Source: Bdellovibrio sp. SKB1291214 (GTDB lineage Bacteria; Bdellovibrionota; Bdellovibrionia; Bdellovibrionales; Bdellovibrionaceae). Taken from it: a DNA stretch of 64,000 nt. Positions 16,503-25,502 of this stretch are shown here, one piece after another. The DNA lies in the NCBI RefSeq assembly GCF_002209355.2, contig NZ_CP106855.1, forward strand, positions 2,852,001 to 2,916,000, in the 5' to 3' direction. The notes beneath the pieces were generated by a model. That model worked only from the letters and a program-made list of their open reading frames with translations. It was not told the origin of the DNA and did no database searches. The stretch's first letter is position 1. Every line of letters starts with the position of its first letter. The position numbers and the translations under genes were made by a program.

Positions 16503-17048
16503 CTACAGTATGGACACTCTATAATTTTGATCAAGTGGATGTAAAATGAATGCGGAGACAAACATGGTGTTCTCGTTGGTAGCATTGGAAACCAGAGGGC
16601 ACACGAACAAGTGCTCGATCCTAAATTGCGCTTTCTCGGGTGTCATTGTTTCTTCCATTACATACGGTGGGATGTGATTCAAATATATCACGCCATTTGC
16701 TTTTTTTACCCTCATTGTGGCATCAATCAACGCTTCCAGGATGATTTGTGATCTCGTGAAAAGGTCCCAGGGGGATTTAGATTCGTATTCTTCGATAGAG
16801 TAGTTGCCAAGGTTGACTATTACTTCGTTACGGTAAATCTGGTTGAGATTGAAATCCACGATCTCCCAGGCGATTTCTTTTCCCAAAAGTTTGAAAAGGG
16901 AACTGTCAGCTGGTTGGACTTCGTGGTAATCACATAGGATGCGGAGCTTTTCTTGTTCATCAAGCAGCACAGATATTTCCACGGCTCTTTTATCAATCGA
17001 TATCCCTGCGGTTTTCATGGGGGACGTATACGGTTTTCGCCACCTCAA
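16503..17048 (-). CDS. PAS-like protein C of the GNAT/diiron-oxidase locus
   Basis: A 181-residue protein; the Met at residue 11 (17018) is an alternative start. Residues about 60-165 fit a PAS outline: WEIVDFN strand, NEVIVNL helix region, then YSIEE (83-87) and PWDLF (93-97), and late strands ending in HPLDQNYRV. It shares with protein B Tyr83, Ser90, Trp94-Asp95-Leu96-Phe97 and Arg99 at identical spacing. A stretch GVIYLNH echoes GRVYLSH in protein B. It is separated from protein B by 166 bases, so it may have its own promoter. Function is unknown. Confidence 0.55.
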   Translation of the reverse strand: MRWRKPYTSPMKTAGISIDKRAVEISVLLDEQEKLRILCDYHEVQPADSSLFKLLGKEIAWEIVDFNLNQIYRNEVIVNLGNYSIEEYESKSPWDLFTRSQIILEALIDATMRVKKANGVIYLNHIPPYVMEETMTPEKAQFRIEHLFVCPLVSNATNENTMFVSAFILHPLDQNYRVSIL

Positions 17049-17165
17049 GTAAATTGAAAATTGTATACCGGGATTTATTGCACGTGGTCGCTCGAACGAC
17101 TGTCAGACGTCCAGTTTAAACAATAAATTGTTCCCCTAAACAAAATAATATTATAACGTGATGAC

Positions 17166-17396
17166 ATGTTTAGCTCTAATATTGTTCGCAGTCGCTCCAA
17201 ACTTGCCTGGGAAGGTCATTTTCTTCTAGGTACATTCGCCGTTTTATTCCTGGCGCTCTGGATAGCTGGTGTTTGTCGAATTACGCTTTTCAGCTCATTG
17301 ATTGACCTTGGAATCCAATGCGCTGCTCTCATGGGATTCTTGGTGTTATTCCTTTTTCGTCTTAAACTACTTAAGAACGAAGATTTAAATCAATAG
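17166..17396 (+). CDS. Small two-helix membrane protein, unknown
   Basis: A 76-residue frame starting at ATG, with two hydrophobic segments (about residues 20-38 and 43-63) and a positively charged N-terminus and loop end (RLKLLKNED). There is no strong ribosome-binding site, only an AT-rich upstream stretch. A terminator follows 28 bases after the stop, which supports a real gene. No family is recognised. Confidence 0.5.
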   Translation: MFSSNIVRSRSKLAWEGHFLLGTFAVLFLALWIAGVCRITLFSSLIDLGIQCAALMGFLVLFLFRLKLLKNEDLNQ

Positions 17397-17423
17397 TAGA
17401 AAATTTGAAGTGCCCAAAAATGG

Positions 17424-17454
17424 AAAAAGCCCCAAGGTTTACCTTGAGGCTTTT
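17424..17454. terminator. Terminator between small membrane gene and tRNA
   Basis: The stem aaaagcc(c)caagg/ccttg(a)ggctttt has a short loop and A/T runs on both sides. It can end the plus-strand gene at 17396 and the minus-strand tRNA transcript. Confidence 0.85.
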
Positions 17455-17456
17455 AT

Positions 17457-17533
<77 letters not shown>

Positions 17534-17677
17534 ACAGTGACAAGTGAATGTCTGAGGTGTCAGTTGTAGTCTTTCACCCATCCTGGGTCAATGATTCATT
17601 TATGTATTTCATGTATGGCTCTGCGAATCATTGCCTCGAAATTGCTCAGAAAACGGGAATATGCTCTAGTTGGAGGC

Positions 17678-18610
17678 ATGAATTGGAAAAAACTTCTTAA
17701 AATTTCTGCCCTCAGTGTGGCCTCTCTTGTTGTTGTTCTTGGAGGTCTCGGCGTTTGGCTTTTGACTCAGTTGCCGGGGCCCTCCAGTGTAAAGCAGGCT
17801 TTGGATGCTTCATCTGCGAAATTAGAGCACAGGGAGTCGCCTGCCTTACCAAATTCCGCTCTTCAAGACATCGAGCAAACATATGCCGCTGAAGAAATGG
17901 CGGCACACCAGGAAGCCTCGGCGGAGGCAGAGTCTTCTTCGGGCAAGGCCAACAAATTCGATATGTTCGTTCTTCTAAACGACTTTAGTAATCCTGAGGC
18001 TCCCATGGTGACGGCCTGCCGTGATCTTTCTAGAGCGGGTGAAAGTGGTTTTTTTCCTAAAAAACCCGAGACGCCTGCCGTGAATTTTTTTGATTCACTT
18101 GCTAAGCCACAAAAAGATCCAGTAATCGAATCGATTGCACCTTTGTTGAGATATATCTTTCGCTCACCCGGGGCGCGAGAGATGATTCAGCTTTCTGAAA
18201 AGGCGGAAGGCCAAGATAATTTACTTCAGAAAGCAGAATTTTATAAACAAGTTTATCGCATGGCGAACTATCTAACCAACAACTTGGATCAGCTCAATCA
18301 GGTCCTTCAAAAATCCTACAATCTGCATATTATCGCCAAGGCCGTGGCTTTGAATCCGCAGCTTGCGAATGACAACGCGACGATGTCGTTTTGTGAGCAA
18401 ATTGAGAACAGTCTGATTGAAAATCAAAATTTAAGTGTCGAAGAGCAAGTGCAAGAAATGCAAAATTTCCTGCAAGATTCAGGTATAGATGCAAAATCCG
18501 TTGGCTTTAATCCCGGTTATCGAGCTCATGTTCAGACGGAGTTTAGGAAAGACTCGTTCGCCATTACAGATAGCTGGCTGCAAGATTTGGTTAACAAAGG
18601 TTTGTTCTAA
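17678..18610 (+). CDS. Inner-membrane-anchored protein of unknown function
   Basis: The 310-residue protein has an N-terminal signal anchor (lysines, then a long hydrophobic run, residues about 6-30). A low-complexity Ala/Glu/Ser linker follows (to about 95), then a mostly helical periplasmic domain. Two cysteines (near 120 and 248) could pair. The frame is open further upstream to 17591, but the ATG at 17678 has ttggagg just before it and begins the signal anchor. The downstream dehydrogenase gene follows after 11 bases. No family is recognised. Confidence 0.7.
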   Translation: MNWKKLLKISALSVASLVVVLGGLGVWLLTQLPGPSSVKQALDASSAKLEHRESPALPNSALQDIEQTYAAEEMAAHQEASAEAESSSGKANKFDMFVLLNDFSNPEAPMVTACRDLSRAGESGFFPKKPETPAVNFFDSLAKPQKDPVIESIAPLLRYIFRSPGAREMIQLSEKAEGQDNLLQKAEFYKQVYRMANYLTNNLDQLNQVLQKSYNLHIIAKAVALNPQLANDNATMSFCEQIENSLIENQNLSVEEQVQEMQNFLQDSGIDAKSVGFNPGYRAHVQTEFRKDSFAITDSWLQDLVNKGLF

Positions 18611-18621
18611 AGGAGAACGGT

Positions 18622-19473
18622 TTGAAACAAGTTTTAATAACGGGCGCGTCAACCGGGATCGGTTTTGATTTAACCAGAACTCTTTGTGAAAAGGGGTATA
18701 AGGTGTGGGCGGGTGTCCGTCAGCCTGAGTCGTTAGAGCGATTGGCTCAGGAGCAATCTGACAATCTGACCGTGTTAAGGCTGGATGTTACCAACTCTCA
18801 TGACATTGAGCGCGCTTTAAAGACAGTTCGCAGTGAAATGAATCCCGATAACGAACTGATTTTGGTCAATAATGCTGGTATCGCCAGCGGAGGACCTATT
18901 GAGGGATTAAAACTTGAGGAGTGGCGAAAAGTTTTCGATGTGAATCTGTTTGGGATGGTCGAAATGACACAAATGTTTTTGCCGTTGATTCGTCAAACAA
19001 AGGGCCGGGTTGTAAATATTGGTTCGATTAGCGGCCGAGTGGCGGCGCCGTTTCTGGGACCATATACGACTTCCAAATTTGCAGTTAAAGCCTTCTCAGA
19101 CTGTTTGCGCCGTGAGGTTAGTGCCCTTGGTGTGCACGTATCATTGATAGAAGCCGGTCCCATACGGACCGAAATCTGGTCAAAATCAATTGATGCTTCC
19201 GACGAAGTGACAAAAAAACTAAGTGCCGAAGTTAAAGAAATCTATGGTTCTGCTATGGCAGCACTGAGGGAAGGTGTTGTTGAAACAGCCAAGGAAGCAG
19301 TTCCAGTTCAAACGGTGACCATGGCTATTTTGCACGCCATTGAAAGCCGTATTCCACGAGTGAATTACTTGGTGGGTAAACATATTAAATTGCAAGCGGG
19401 ATTGATGAAATTCATGTCCACAAGAATGATGGACCGTGTGATTAAGAAAAGCCTGCGCTATCAAAAGAGCTGA
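18622..19473 (+). CDS. Short-chain dehydrogenase/reductase
   Basis: A classical SDR of 283 residues. The NAD(P)-binding motif TGASTGIG is at residues 7-14, NNAG follows near residue 88, and the catalytic Ser with YTTSK (Tyr-x3-Lys) sits near 150. The start is a TTG with aaggag eight bases upstream. Position and length fit retinol/steroid-dehydrogenase-like SDRs, but the substrate cannot be read from sequence. It is 11 bases behind the anchored unknown. Its last codons form a strong hairpin with the following bases. Confidence 0.9.
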   Translation: MKQVLITGASTGIGFDLTRTLCEKGYKVWAGVRQPESLERLAQEQSDNLTVLRLDVTNSHDIERALKTVRSEMNPDNELILVNNAGIASGGPIEGLKLEEWRKVFDVNLFGMVEMTQMFLPLIRQTKGRVVNIGSISGRVAAPFLGPYTTSKFAVKAFSDCLRREVSALGVHVSLIEAGPIRTEIWSKSIDASDEVTKKLSAEVKEIYGSAMAALREGVVETAKEAVPVQTVTMAILHAIESRIPRVNYLVGKHIKLQAGLMKFMSTRMMDRVIKKSLRYQKS

Positions 19474-19481
19474 TAGCGCGG
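19453..19481 (-). terminator. Hairpin across the SDR stop codon, probable trhO terminator
   Basis: The perfect stem gcgctatca/tgatagcgc (19455-19463 and 19471-19479) extends two further pairs. Its right arm contains the SDR stop codon. On the minus strand it is followed a few bases later by cttttctt, so it can terminate trhO, which converges here. On the plus strand there is no T run. Confidence 0.5.
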
Positions 19482-19494
19482 CTCGAATAACAAA

Positions 19495-20538
19495 CTAGTT
19501 CTTGATAGAAACAGTTTCAGCTTCGCCTTTGTCGTTCAGCTGAACAACTTTAGTTTTGCTTACACGAATGGTTGGAATATCAGTCGCGCCCTCGGCCTTC
19601 ATTTTTTCGATATTAAACGGAACAACTTGTTTTCTGGCTTTTTTGCCAGGGTGAAGTTTTAGTCCGTGAGCACAGTTTCTGGAACAAGTGTCTTTTTTGA
19701 ATTCCAGCTCGATGCAGTTCACGCAAACCATACCTGGTTCGTCACAACGCTTGCATTCAATTTTGATTTCAGATGGCTGACCACAGTGAGGACACAGGCC
19801 ATACTTCGTTGAAGGTTTTAAATTCTGATCAACAGCCACGCGGTGGTCAAAGACGAAACATTCACCTTCATATTGATCATTCGGATATTCGTTTAAGTAA
19901 TTCAAGATGCCGCCTTCCAATTGGAAGACATTGTTGTAGCCCTTGTCTTGAAGCTCCAGAATTCCTTTCTCACAACGAATGCCGCCAGTACAGAAAATCA
20001 ACATCTTCTTATCCTTAGCGATCCCTTGAGATTCGATGTATTGAGGAAAGTCGGTGAACTTTTCAATGTTCGGGTTCAAAGCACCTTTGAATGTCCCGAT
20101 TTTATACTCGTACCAGTTGCGAGTATCAATCATCACATAATCAGATTCTTCCTTCATGACCTTGTTCCACTCTGTCGGGGTCAAATGGTGATTAACGCCA
20201 TCAGGTGGTTGCATTTCAGGAATACCTGTTGTCACGATTTCTTCGCGGATTTTTACTTTGAATCTGCGGAATGGTGCTTTGTCGGAATAAGAGTCTTTAT
20301 AGAATTGAGTCGGTTTGTGAAAGTAGTCACGAATGAATTGCTTCCAGGTCTCGAAAGATTCTTCGCTAACGGCTGACACCGTGGAGTTATAACCTTCAGT
20401 TCCTAAAATGATCAGGCCTTTCACGTTCAGCTCATCGGCCTTCGTTTCTAAATCTAATTTAACTTGTTCGGGATTTTCGATTTTTTGGAAGCTATAAAAA
20501 GTCGTAACATAATGCTTCAAGGCATTTTCAGTTGTCAT
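19495..20538 (-). CDS. trhO: tRNA uridine(34) hydroxylase
   Basis: TrhO (YceA, UPF0176) installs 5-hydroxyuridine at the wobble base of certain tRNAs in an oxygen-dependent reaction. The 347-residue protein has the N-terminal ferredoxin-like part (TEGYNSTVS) and a rhodanese domain with active-site Cys in FCTGGIRCEK. A cysteine-rich C-terminal part carries CPHC, CKRC, CVNC and CSRNC pairs that probably hold zinc. The family is clear. It stands alone; the SDR gene converges on its 3' end. Confidence 0.9.
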   Translation of the reverse strand: MTTENALKHYVTTFYSFQKIENPEQVKLDLETKADELNVKGLIILGTEGYNSTVSAVSEESFETWKQFIRDYFHKPTQFYKDSYSDKAPFRRFKVKIREEIVTTGIPEMQPPDGVNHHLTPTEWNKVMKEESDYVMIDTRNWYEYKIGTFKGALNPNIEKFTDFPQYIESQGIAKDKKMLIFCTGGIRCEKGILELQDKGYNNVFQLEGGILNYLNEYPNDQYEGECFVFDHRVAVDQNLKPSTKYGLCPHCGQPSEIKIECKRCDEPGMVCVNCIELEFKKDTCSRNCAHGLKLHPGKKARKQVVPFNIEKMKAEGATDIPTIRVSKTKVVQLNDKGEAETVSIKN

Positions 20539-20602
20539 AATATCACCTTCAGTTGTCCAAATCCGGTTCCAAACCAGTAGGAGTTGTTAGTTCGAAGAGG
20601 GT

Positions 20603-20690
20603 TATAATGCCCAGGTGGTCCTTCGCGCAAGAAGGAAAAAGACAGCGGGCGTTAATTCCATCCCGGGAGGGGATTCCCTTGCGCCACTGG
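20603..20690 (+). promoter_or_regulatory. Promoter element and structured leader of prfC
   Basis: A perfect TATAAT lies at 20603-20608, with no good -35. About 10 bases later a foldable leader begins. The pairing gcgcaag (20625-20631) with cttgcgc (20678-20684), extended by ccaggtg/cactgg, encloses an inner stem atccc/gggat. A competing hairpin ccttc/gaagg (20620-20624 and 20631-20635) uses overlapping bases, so the two folds exclude each other. Read by eye, not computed. Confidence 0.4.
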
Positions 20691-20739
20691 TTATGATCGA
20701 ATAAAAATGATTTTTTACAGCAAATCTAAAGGTTTAAGT

Positions 20740-22344
20740 ATGTTAGCCACACCCGCAATCCAAAAAGAAATTCAAAGACGCCGAACATTTGCGATCATCT
20801 CGCATCCCGATGCCGGTAAGACGACTCTTACTGAAAAATTACTTTATCACGGGGGTGTGATTCACGAAACGGGCGAGGTTAAGGGCAAGTCCGGCGCTAA
20901 GGCGGTCACATCAGACTGGATGGAGCTTGAAAGACAAAAAGGGATTTCGATCACCTCATCTGTCATGACATTCGATTACGACAATTTGCGTGTGAATCTT
21001 CTAGATACACCGGGGCATAAAGACTTCTCTGAGGATACATACCGCGTTTTGATGGCGGTGGATTCCGCCGCAATGTTGATCGACGTTGCCAAGGGTGTCG
21101 AGGAACGTACTAAAAAACTTTATGAAGTTTGTCGTCTTCGCAAGATTCCCATTTTCACTTTCGTCAATAAGCTCGATCGTGAAGGCAAAGATCCTCTGAC
21201 ATTGATCGACGAAGTCGAAAAGACTTTGAATATGCAATGCTATCCAGTGACTTGGCCATTAGGTATCGGTCAGCGTTTCCGTGGAATTTACAACCGTTTG
21301 ACTCAGGAAATCTGGATCTACGATCAACGGCGTGAAGAAGTTGAAGACTATCAAAAAATACCTTTCGTTAAAGGGAAGGACGATCAAATTCTTTATAACT
21401 ACCTTGATAAAGAATCTGCCGACCAAGTTTTGGAAGAGTTAGATTTGATCGAGGGTGCTCTTCCACCCTTCGATGTGAATGAGTTCCTAACGGGTCAAAT
21501 TTCACCCGTGACATTCGGCTCTGCAAAGCAAAACTTCGGCGTGGACACCTTCCTTCAGTTTTTCACAAAATACGCTCCAGGTCCTCAAGCTCGTCCGACA
21601 AAGGACAATCAGGTGATGGATCCTTTGGATGCAAAATTCACAGGTTTTGTATTCAAAATACAAGCGAACATGGATCGTCGTCACCGTGACCGTATTGCTT
21701 TTATTCGAATTTGCTCTGGTAAGTTTGAACGCGGAATGAAAGTTCAGCACTCTCGCTTGGAAAGAGAATTGCGCTTGGCTTACTCTTCACAATTCGTGGC
21801 TGCAGATAAAGAAACGGTCGATGAAGCTTACGCCGGCGATATCGTGGGTGTGGGTGACACGGGTAACTTTGCGATTGGGGACTGCGTTTCATCATCAGGA
21901 AAAATTCAGTTCGAAGATATTCCCAAGTTTGCGACGGAGTTGTTTGGTCGCTTGAGTGTTCGGGATGCGTTGAAACGTCAAAAGCTTCAAGAAGCTCTTC
22001 GTCATTTATCAGAGGAGGGTGCGATTCAGTTGTTTATTGAACCTCACGTAGGTCCCCAAGATCCTATTATTGGCGCAGTCGGTGAACTTCAGTTCGAGGT
22101 TTTGATGCACAGACTTCAAGATGAATACAACTTGGAAGTGAAGTTGAATCGCCTGCCATACGGAGTATGCCGTTGGCCATTGATCGATGGTAAACCAGTA
22201 GCGAGCCTAAAAGGTGGCGCCAATATGGCGGCAGATCTTCAGGGCAACCCGGTGGTTTTGGTTAACCAAGAATGGGATTTGAATTGGCTAAAACGCGAGA
22301 ACCCAGATGTTGAGTTCAGCACTAGTATTTCGAGAGCGAGATAA
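20740..22344 (+). CDS. prfC: Peptide chain release factor 3
   Basis: RF3 is the GTPase that recycles RF1/RF2 from the ribosome. GTPase motifs are visible: G1 in SHPDAGKTT, G3 DTPGHKDF and G4 NKLD. EF-G-like domains II and III follow. The frame is open from an ATG at 20707, but the ATG at 20740 has aaagg seven bases upstream. It also gives an N-terminus aligned with E. coli RF3, where the motif RRTFAIISHPDAGKTT starts near residue 13. From there the protein is 534 residues, against 529 in E. coli. The ABC transporter gene begins directly after the stop. Confidence 0.95.
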   Translation: MLATPAIQKEIQRRRTFAIISHPDAGKTTLTEKLLYHGGVIHETGEVKGKSGAKAVTSDWMELERQKGISITSSVMTFDYDNLRVNLLDTPGHKDFSEDTYRVLMAVDSAAMLIDVAKGVEERTKKLYEVCRLRKIPIFTFVNKLDREGKDPLTLIDEVEKTLNMQCYPVTWPLGIGQRFRGIYNRLTQEIWIYDQRREEVEDYQKIPFVKGKDDQILYNYLDKESADQVLEELDLIEGALPPFDVNEFLTGQISPVTFGSAKQNFGVDTFLQFFTKYAPGPQARPTKDNQVMDPLDAKFTGFVFKIQANMDRRHRDRIAFIRICSGKFERGMKVQHSRLERELRLAYSSQFVAADKETVDEAYAGDIVGVGDTGNFAIGDCVSSSGKIQFEDIPKFATELFGRLSVRDALKRQKLQEALRHLSEEGAIQLFIEPHVGPQDPIIGAVGELQFEVLMHRLQDEYNLEVKLNRLPYGVCRWPLIDGKPVASLKGGANMAADLQGNPVVLVNQEWDLNWLKRENPDVEFSTSISRAR

Positions 22345-23235
22345 ATGTTACCTTTAAAAATTGAAAATCTTAAAAAGAAATATCCCACCGGCCAAGAGGC
22401 GGTGAAGGGTATTAGTTTTGATGTAAAACCCGGGGAGATCTTTGGTCTCCTTGGACCGAATGGCGCGGGCAAAACGACGATCATTTCAACGATCACAACA
22501 CTTGAGGAGCCCTCCAGCGGGGCGGTTGAAGTGTTTGGTCAAGACGTGATGGCCAATCCTCGATACACCAAGCAGCAGCTAGGTGTCGTTCATCAAGAGG
22601 TGATTACTTCGGGATTTTTTAGCGTTGATGAAATTCTAAATTTCCAGTCGGGTTATTACGGAATTCGTAACAACAAAGAGCGCATCGACTTTCTGTTACA
22701 TAAGCTTTCCTTGTATGAACACCGTCATAAAAAGGTCAAACAACTTTCTGGTGGCATGAAACGCCGCCTGATGATTGCAAAAGCTTTGGTGCACACGCCT
22801 CGCTTGCTGCTGTTGGATGAGCCGACTGCGGGTGTAGATATTGGCCTGCGTGAAACTCTGTGGCAGTTCGTTCAAGAGCTGCGTAAAGAAGGAATGTCGA
22901 TCTTGCTGACGACCCATTACCTTGAGGAGGCTGAGCAGCTTTGCGACCGAATTGGTATCATTAATCTCGGAAATCTTGAGGCTTTGGGAGAAACCAAGGA
23001 ATTGGTCCGCAAATACACTCAAAAGAAAATCCGTCTGACATTGTCAGAGCCCTTTGCATTTAAGACTGACTATATGTTCTTTCATGAAGGCATGGAGTTT
23101 ATGTTCGTTGTTCCTCCAGGAAAACTAATGGGGGAGTTCCTCAATGAAATCCAAGTTCCCGTGAACATCATTAAAGACGTAAAAATCGAAGAAGGTAATT
23201 TGGAAGAAGCCTTTATGAAGGTGGTGAGCAAATGA
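22345..23235 (+). CDS. ABC-2 exporter ATP-binding protein
   Basis: A 296-residue ATPase of the DrrA/NodI/CcmA type. Motifs are complete: Walker [10 protein letters not shown], the Q-loop near VHQE, signature QLSGGMKRR, Walker [13 protein letters not shown] and the H-loop TTHYLEEAE. It forms an exporter with the permease that overlaps it by four bases. Its ATG follows the prfC stop without a gap, so it is probably translated from the same message. The substrate is unknown. Confidence 0.92.
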   Translation: MLPLKIENLKKKYPTGQEAVKGISFDVKPGEIFGLLGPNGAGKTTIISTITTLEEPSSGAVEVFGQDVMANPRYTKQQLGVVHQEVITSGFFSVDEILNFQSGYYGIRNNKERIDFLLHKLSLYEHRHKKVKQLSGGMKRRLMIAKALVHTPRLLLLDEPTAGVDIGLRETLWQFVQELRKEGMSILLTTHYLEEAEQLCDRIGIINLGNLEALGETKELVRKYTQKKIRLTLSEPFAFKTDYMFFHEGMEFMFVVPPGKLMGEFLNEIQVPVNIIKDVKIEEGNLEEAFMKVVSK

Positions 23236-24008
23236 TGACGCCATTTATTGCCCTTTTCCGTCGTGAAATTGCGCGTTTCTTAAAAGTGATCGTGCAAACA
23301 ATCGTGACTCCTTTTGTTTCCTCATTCTTGTATCTTTTGATCTTTGGTGTGTCTTTGGGTGCAGCGATGCCGACTCATCAAGGAGTTAAATATCTTTCGT
23401 TCCTGATTCCTGGTTTGATGATGATGGGCTTGATGAATAATGCCTTTCAAAATTCATCTTCATCGATTGTCTCGTCGAAGTTTTCTGGAGATTTGGAAGA
23501 CTTGCGGGTGGCTCCTATTAGCAATCAGGAGATCATCTGGGCGATGAGTCTTGCGGCTTTAGTGCGTGGATTTATCGTGGCATTGATCACTTATATCGTG
23601 GGATCTGTTTTCTGTTGGTATCAGCAGGGAGAGATCTTAACCATTGCTCATCCGATTTATACGATGTTCTTTGTGGTCGTGGCTGGATTGATTTTTTCCC
23701 TTTTGGGGATCTCAGTGGCTTTTTGGGCAACAACGTTTGATCAATTGTCGGCGTTTTCGGCTTTCATTCTTTTGCCTTTGACGTACCTGGGAGGAGTTTT
23801 CTTATCCATCGATCATCTGCATCCGTTTTGGCAGATGCTTTCAAAACTGAATCCTCTTTTATATCTTATCAACGGTCTTCGTTATGGGGTGATTGGGGTT
23901 AGCGATGTCAGCATGGAAGTGGCTGTTCCAGTTTCTATATTGGGATTTGTGGTATTCTATGGCCTGGCGAATTTCAGTTTAAAACGCGGCTCATTCCAAC
24001 GCTGGTAA
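23232..24008 (+). CDS. ABC-2 type permease
   Basis: A 258-residue integral membrane protein with six hydrophobic segments. It has the ABC-2 conserved pattern before helix 5 (TYLGGVFLSIDHLHPFWQMLSKLNPLLYLINGLRYG), like NodJ/DrrB exporters. It overlaps the ATPase gene by four bases (atga), giving a tight two-gene exporter. The carried substrate (drug, polysaccharide or lipid) cannot be told. Confidence 0.9.
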   Translation: MMTPFIALFRREIARFLKVIVQTIVTPFVSSFLYLLIFGVSLGAAMPTHQGVKYLSFLIPGLMMMGLMNNAFQNSSSSIVSSKFSGDLEDLRVAPISNQEIIWAMSLAALVRGFIVALITYIVGSVFCWYQQGEILTIAHPIYTMFFVVVAGLIFSLLGISVAFWATTFDQLSAFSAFILLPLTYLGGVFLSIDHLHPFWQMLSKLNPLLYLINGLRYGVIGVSDVSMEVAVPVSILGFVVFYGLANFSLKRGSFQRW

Positions 24009-24102
24009 CCTGATTTCGACAAGTTGACGCCGGTGGTTAAGGTGAGTTCTTTGTGAATCGGTGTCCTTTGGGTTAATAAATTTCGATCATTCGGAGAATA
24101 CG

Positions 24103-25434
24103 ATGTTTGAAAACTTATCTGATAAAATTATGGCATCCCTTAAAAAGGTTCGTGGTCAAAGCAAGATCACTGAATCCAACATTGAAGATGTCATTAAAGA
24201 AATCCGCTTAAGTTTCCTTGAAGCTGATGTGAACTTTAAAGTCGTAAAAAACTTTATCGATCGCGTGAAGGCAAAGGCCTTAGGTGCGGAGGTTCTGCAA
24301 AACGTAAATCCAGGTCAGCAATTTGTAAAAATTGTGCACGATGAATTGGTGCAAACTTTGGGTGGCGGCGCAGTTGATATCAACGTGCGCGAAAATCCAA
24401 GTGTGATTTTCATGGTGGGTTTGCAGGGGGCTGGTAAAACCACATCTTCTGCAAAATTGGCTCTGTATATCCGTCAGAAATTGGGTAAAAAACCAGGATT
24501 GATTCCAGCCGATATCTATCGTCCAGCGGCGATTGATCAGCTACAAACCTTGGGTAAGCAAAATAATATTCCTACTTTCCCGACGCCGATTGGGATGAAA
24601 CCGGAAGAGATTCTGGAAAAATCCAAACAATGGGCAAAAGACAATATGATCGACGTGGTTATTGTAGATACAGCCGGTCGTTTGCAAGTGGATGACGAGT
24701 TGATGGGAGAGTTAGGGCGTTTGAAGGACATCTGGGCTCCACAAGAAATCTTGTTGGTTGCAGATGCGATGCTAGGACAACAGTCTGTGAATGTCGCAGA
24801 GGGCTTCCACAAGCGTTTAAACTTAACAGGACTGGTTCTAACAAAAGTAGACGGTGATGCCCGTGGTGGTGCTGCACTGTCTATTCGTGAAGTGACAGGG
24901 ATTCCAATTAAGTTCCTAGGCGTGGGCGAGAAGGTTAATGCTCTTGAAGTATTCCATCCAGACCGTCTTGCGGGGCGTATCCTAGATATGGGTGACGTTC
25001 TGTCGTTAGTAGAAAAAGCGGCGGAAGTGATCGATGAGAAAGCTGCTCGTGACTCTGCTAAGAAGATCATGAAGAATGAATTCACCCTGGACGATTTCTT
25101 GGGTCAGATTCAACAGCTTAAAAAGATGGGTGGCTTTGAAACTATCTTGAAATTTTTACCGGGTATGGGAGAGATCTCAAAACAGCTTAAAAACATGACT
25201 CCCCCGGATAACGAGATTAAGAAAATCGAAGCGATCATTCGTTCGATGACCATCCAAGAACGCAATAATCACAAGATTCTTAACGCATCGCGACGCACAA
25301 GAATTGCGAATGGCTCGGGAACCCAAGTTTCCGACGTAAACAAGCTGATAAAGCAGTTTGAGGACGCCAAGAAGATGATGAGCGGAATGATGAAAATGGG
25401 CATGGGCCGTGGTGGGATGAAGTTCCCATTTTAA
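24103..25434 (+). CDS. ffh: Signal recognition particle protein Ffh (SRP54)
   Basis: Ffh binds signal sequences of nascent membrane proteins and delivers ribosomes to FtsY. The N domain, the GTPase G1 motif GLQGAGKTTSSAKLA, DTAGRLQ (G3) and TKVDGDARGG (G4) are present. So is a methionine-rich C-terminal M domain ending in repeated Met-Gly. The ATG at 24103 has cggag seven bases upstream and starts the N domain (MFENLSDKI); the frame's earlier start at 24061 is rejected. Length is 443, near the usual 450. It heads the ribosomal/tRNA-modification block, as in many bacteria. Confidence 0.96.
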   Translation: MFENLSDKIMASLKKVRGQSKITESNIEDVIKEIRLSFLEADVNFKVVKNFIDRVKAKALGAEVLQNVNPGQQFVKIVHDELVQTLGGGAVDINVRENPSVIFMVGLQGAGKTTSSAKLALYIRQKLGKKPGLIPADIYRPAAIDQLQTLGKQNNIPTFPTPIGMKPEEILEKSKQWAKDNMIDVVIVDTAGRLQVDDELMGELGRLKDIWAPQEILLVADAMLGQQSVNVAEGFHKRLNLTGLVLTKVDGDARGGAALSIREVTGIPIKFLGVGEKVNALEVFHPDRLAGRILDMGDVLSLVEKAAEVIDEKAARDSAKKIMKNEFTLDDFLGQIQQLKKMGGFETILKFLPGMGEISKQLKNMTPPDNEIKKIEAIIRSMTIQERNNHKILNASRRTRIANGSGTQVSDVNKLIKQFEDAKKMMSGMMKMGMGRGGMKFPF

Positions 25435-25502
25435 GGCTTGATATTTTAAATTAAACACAGTACACAGTTGAGCTTACTGTTTCGAACAAGAGGTTTAGAA
25501 AA

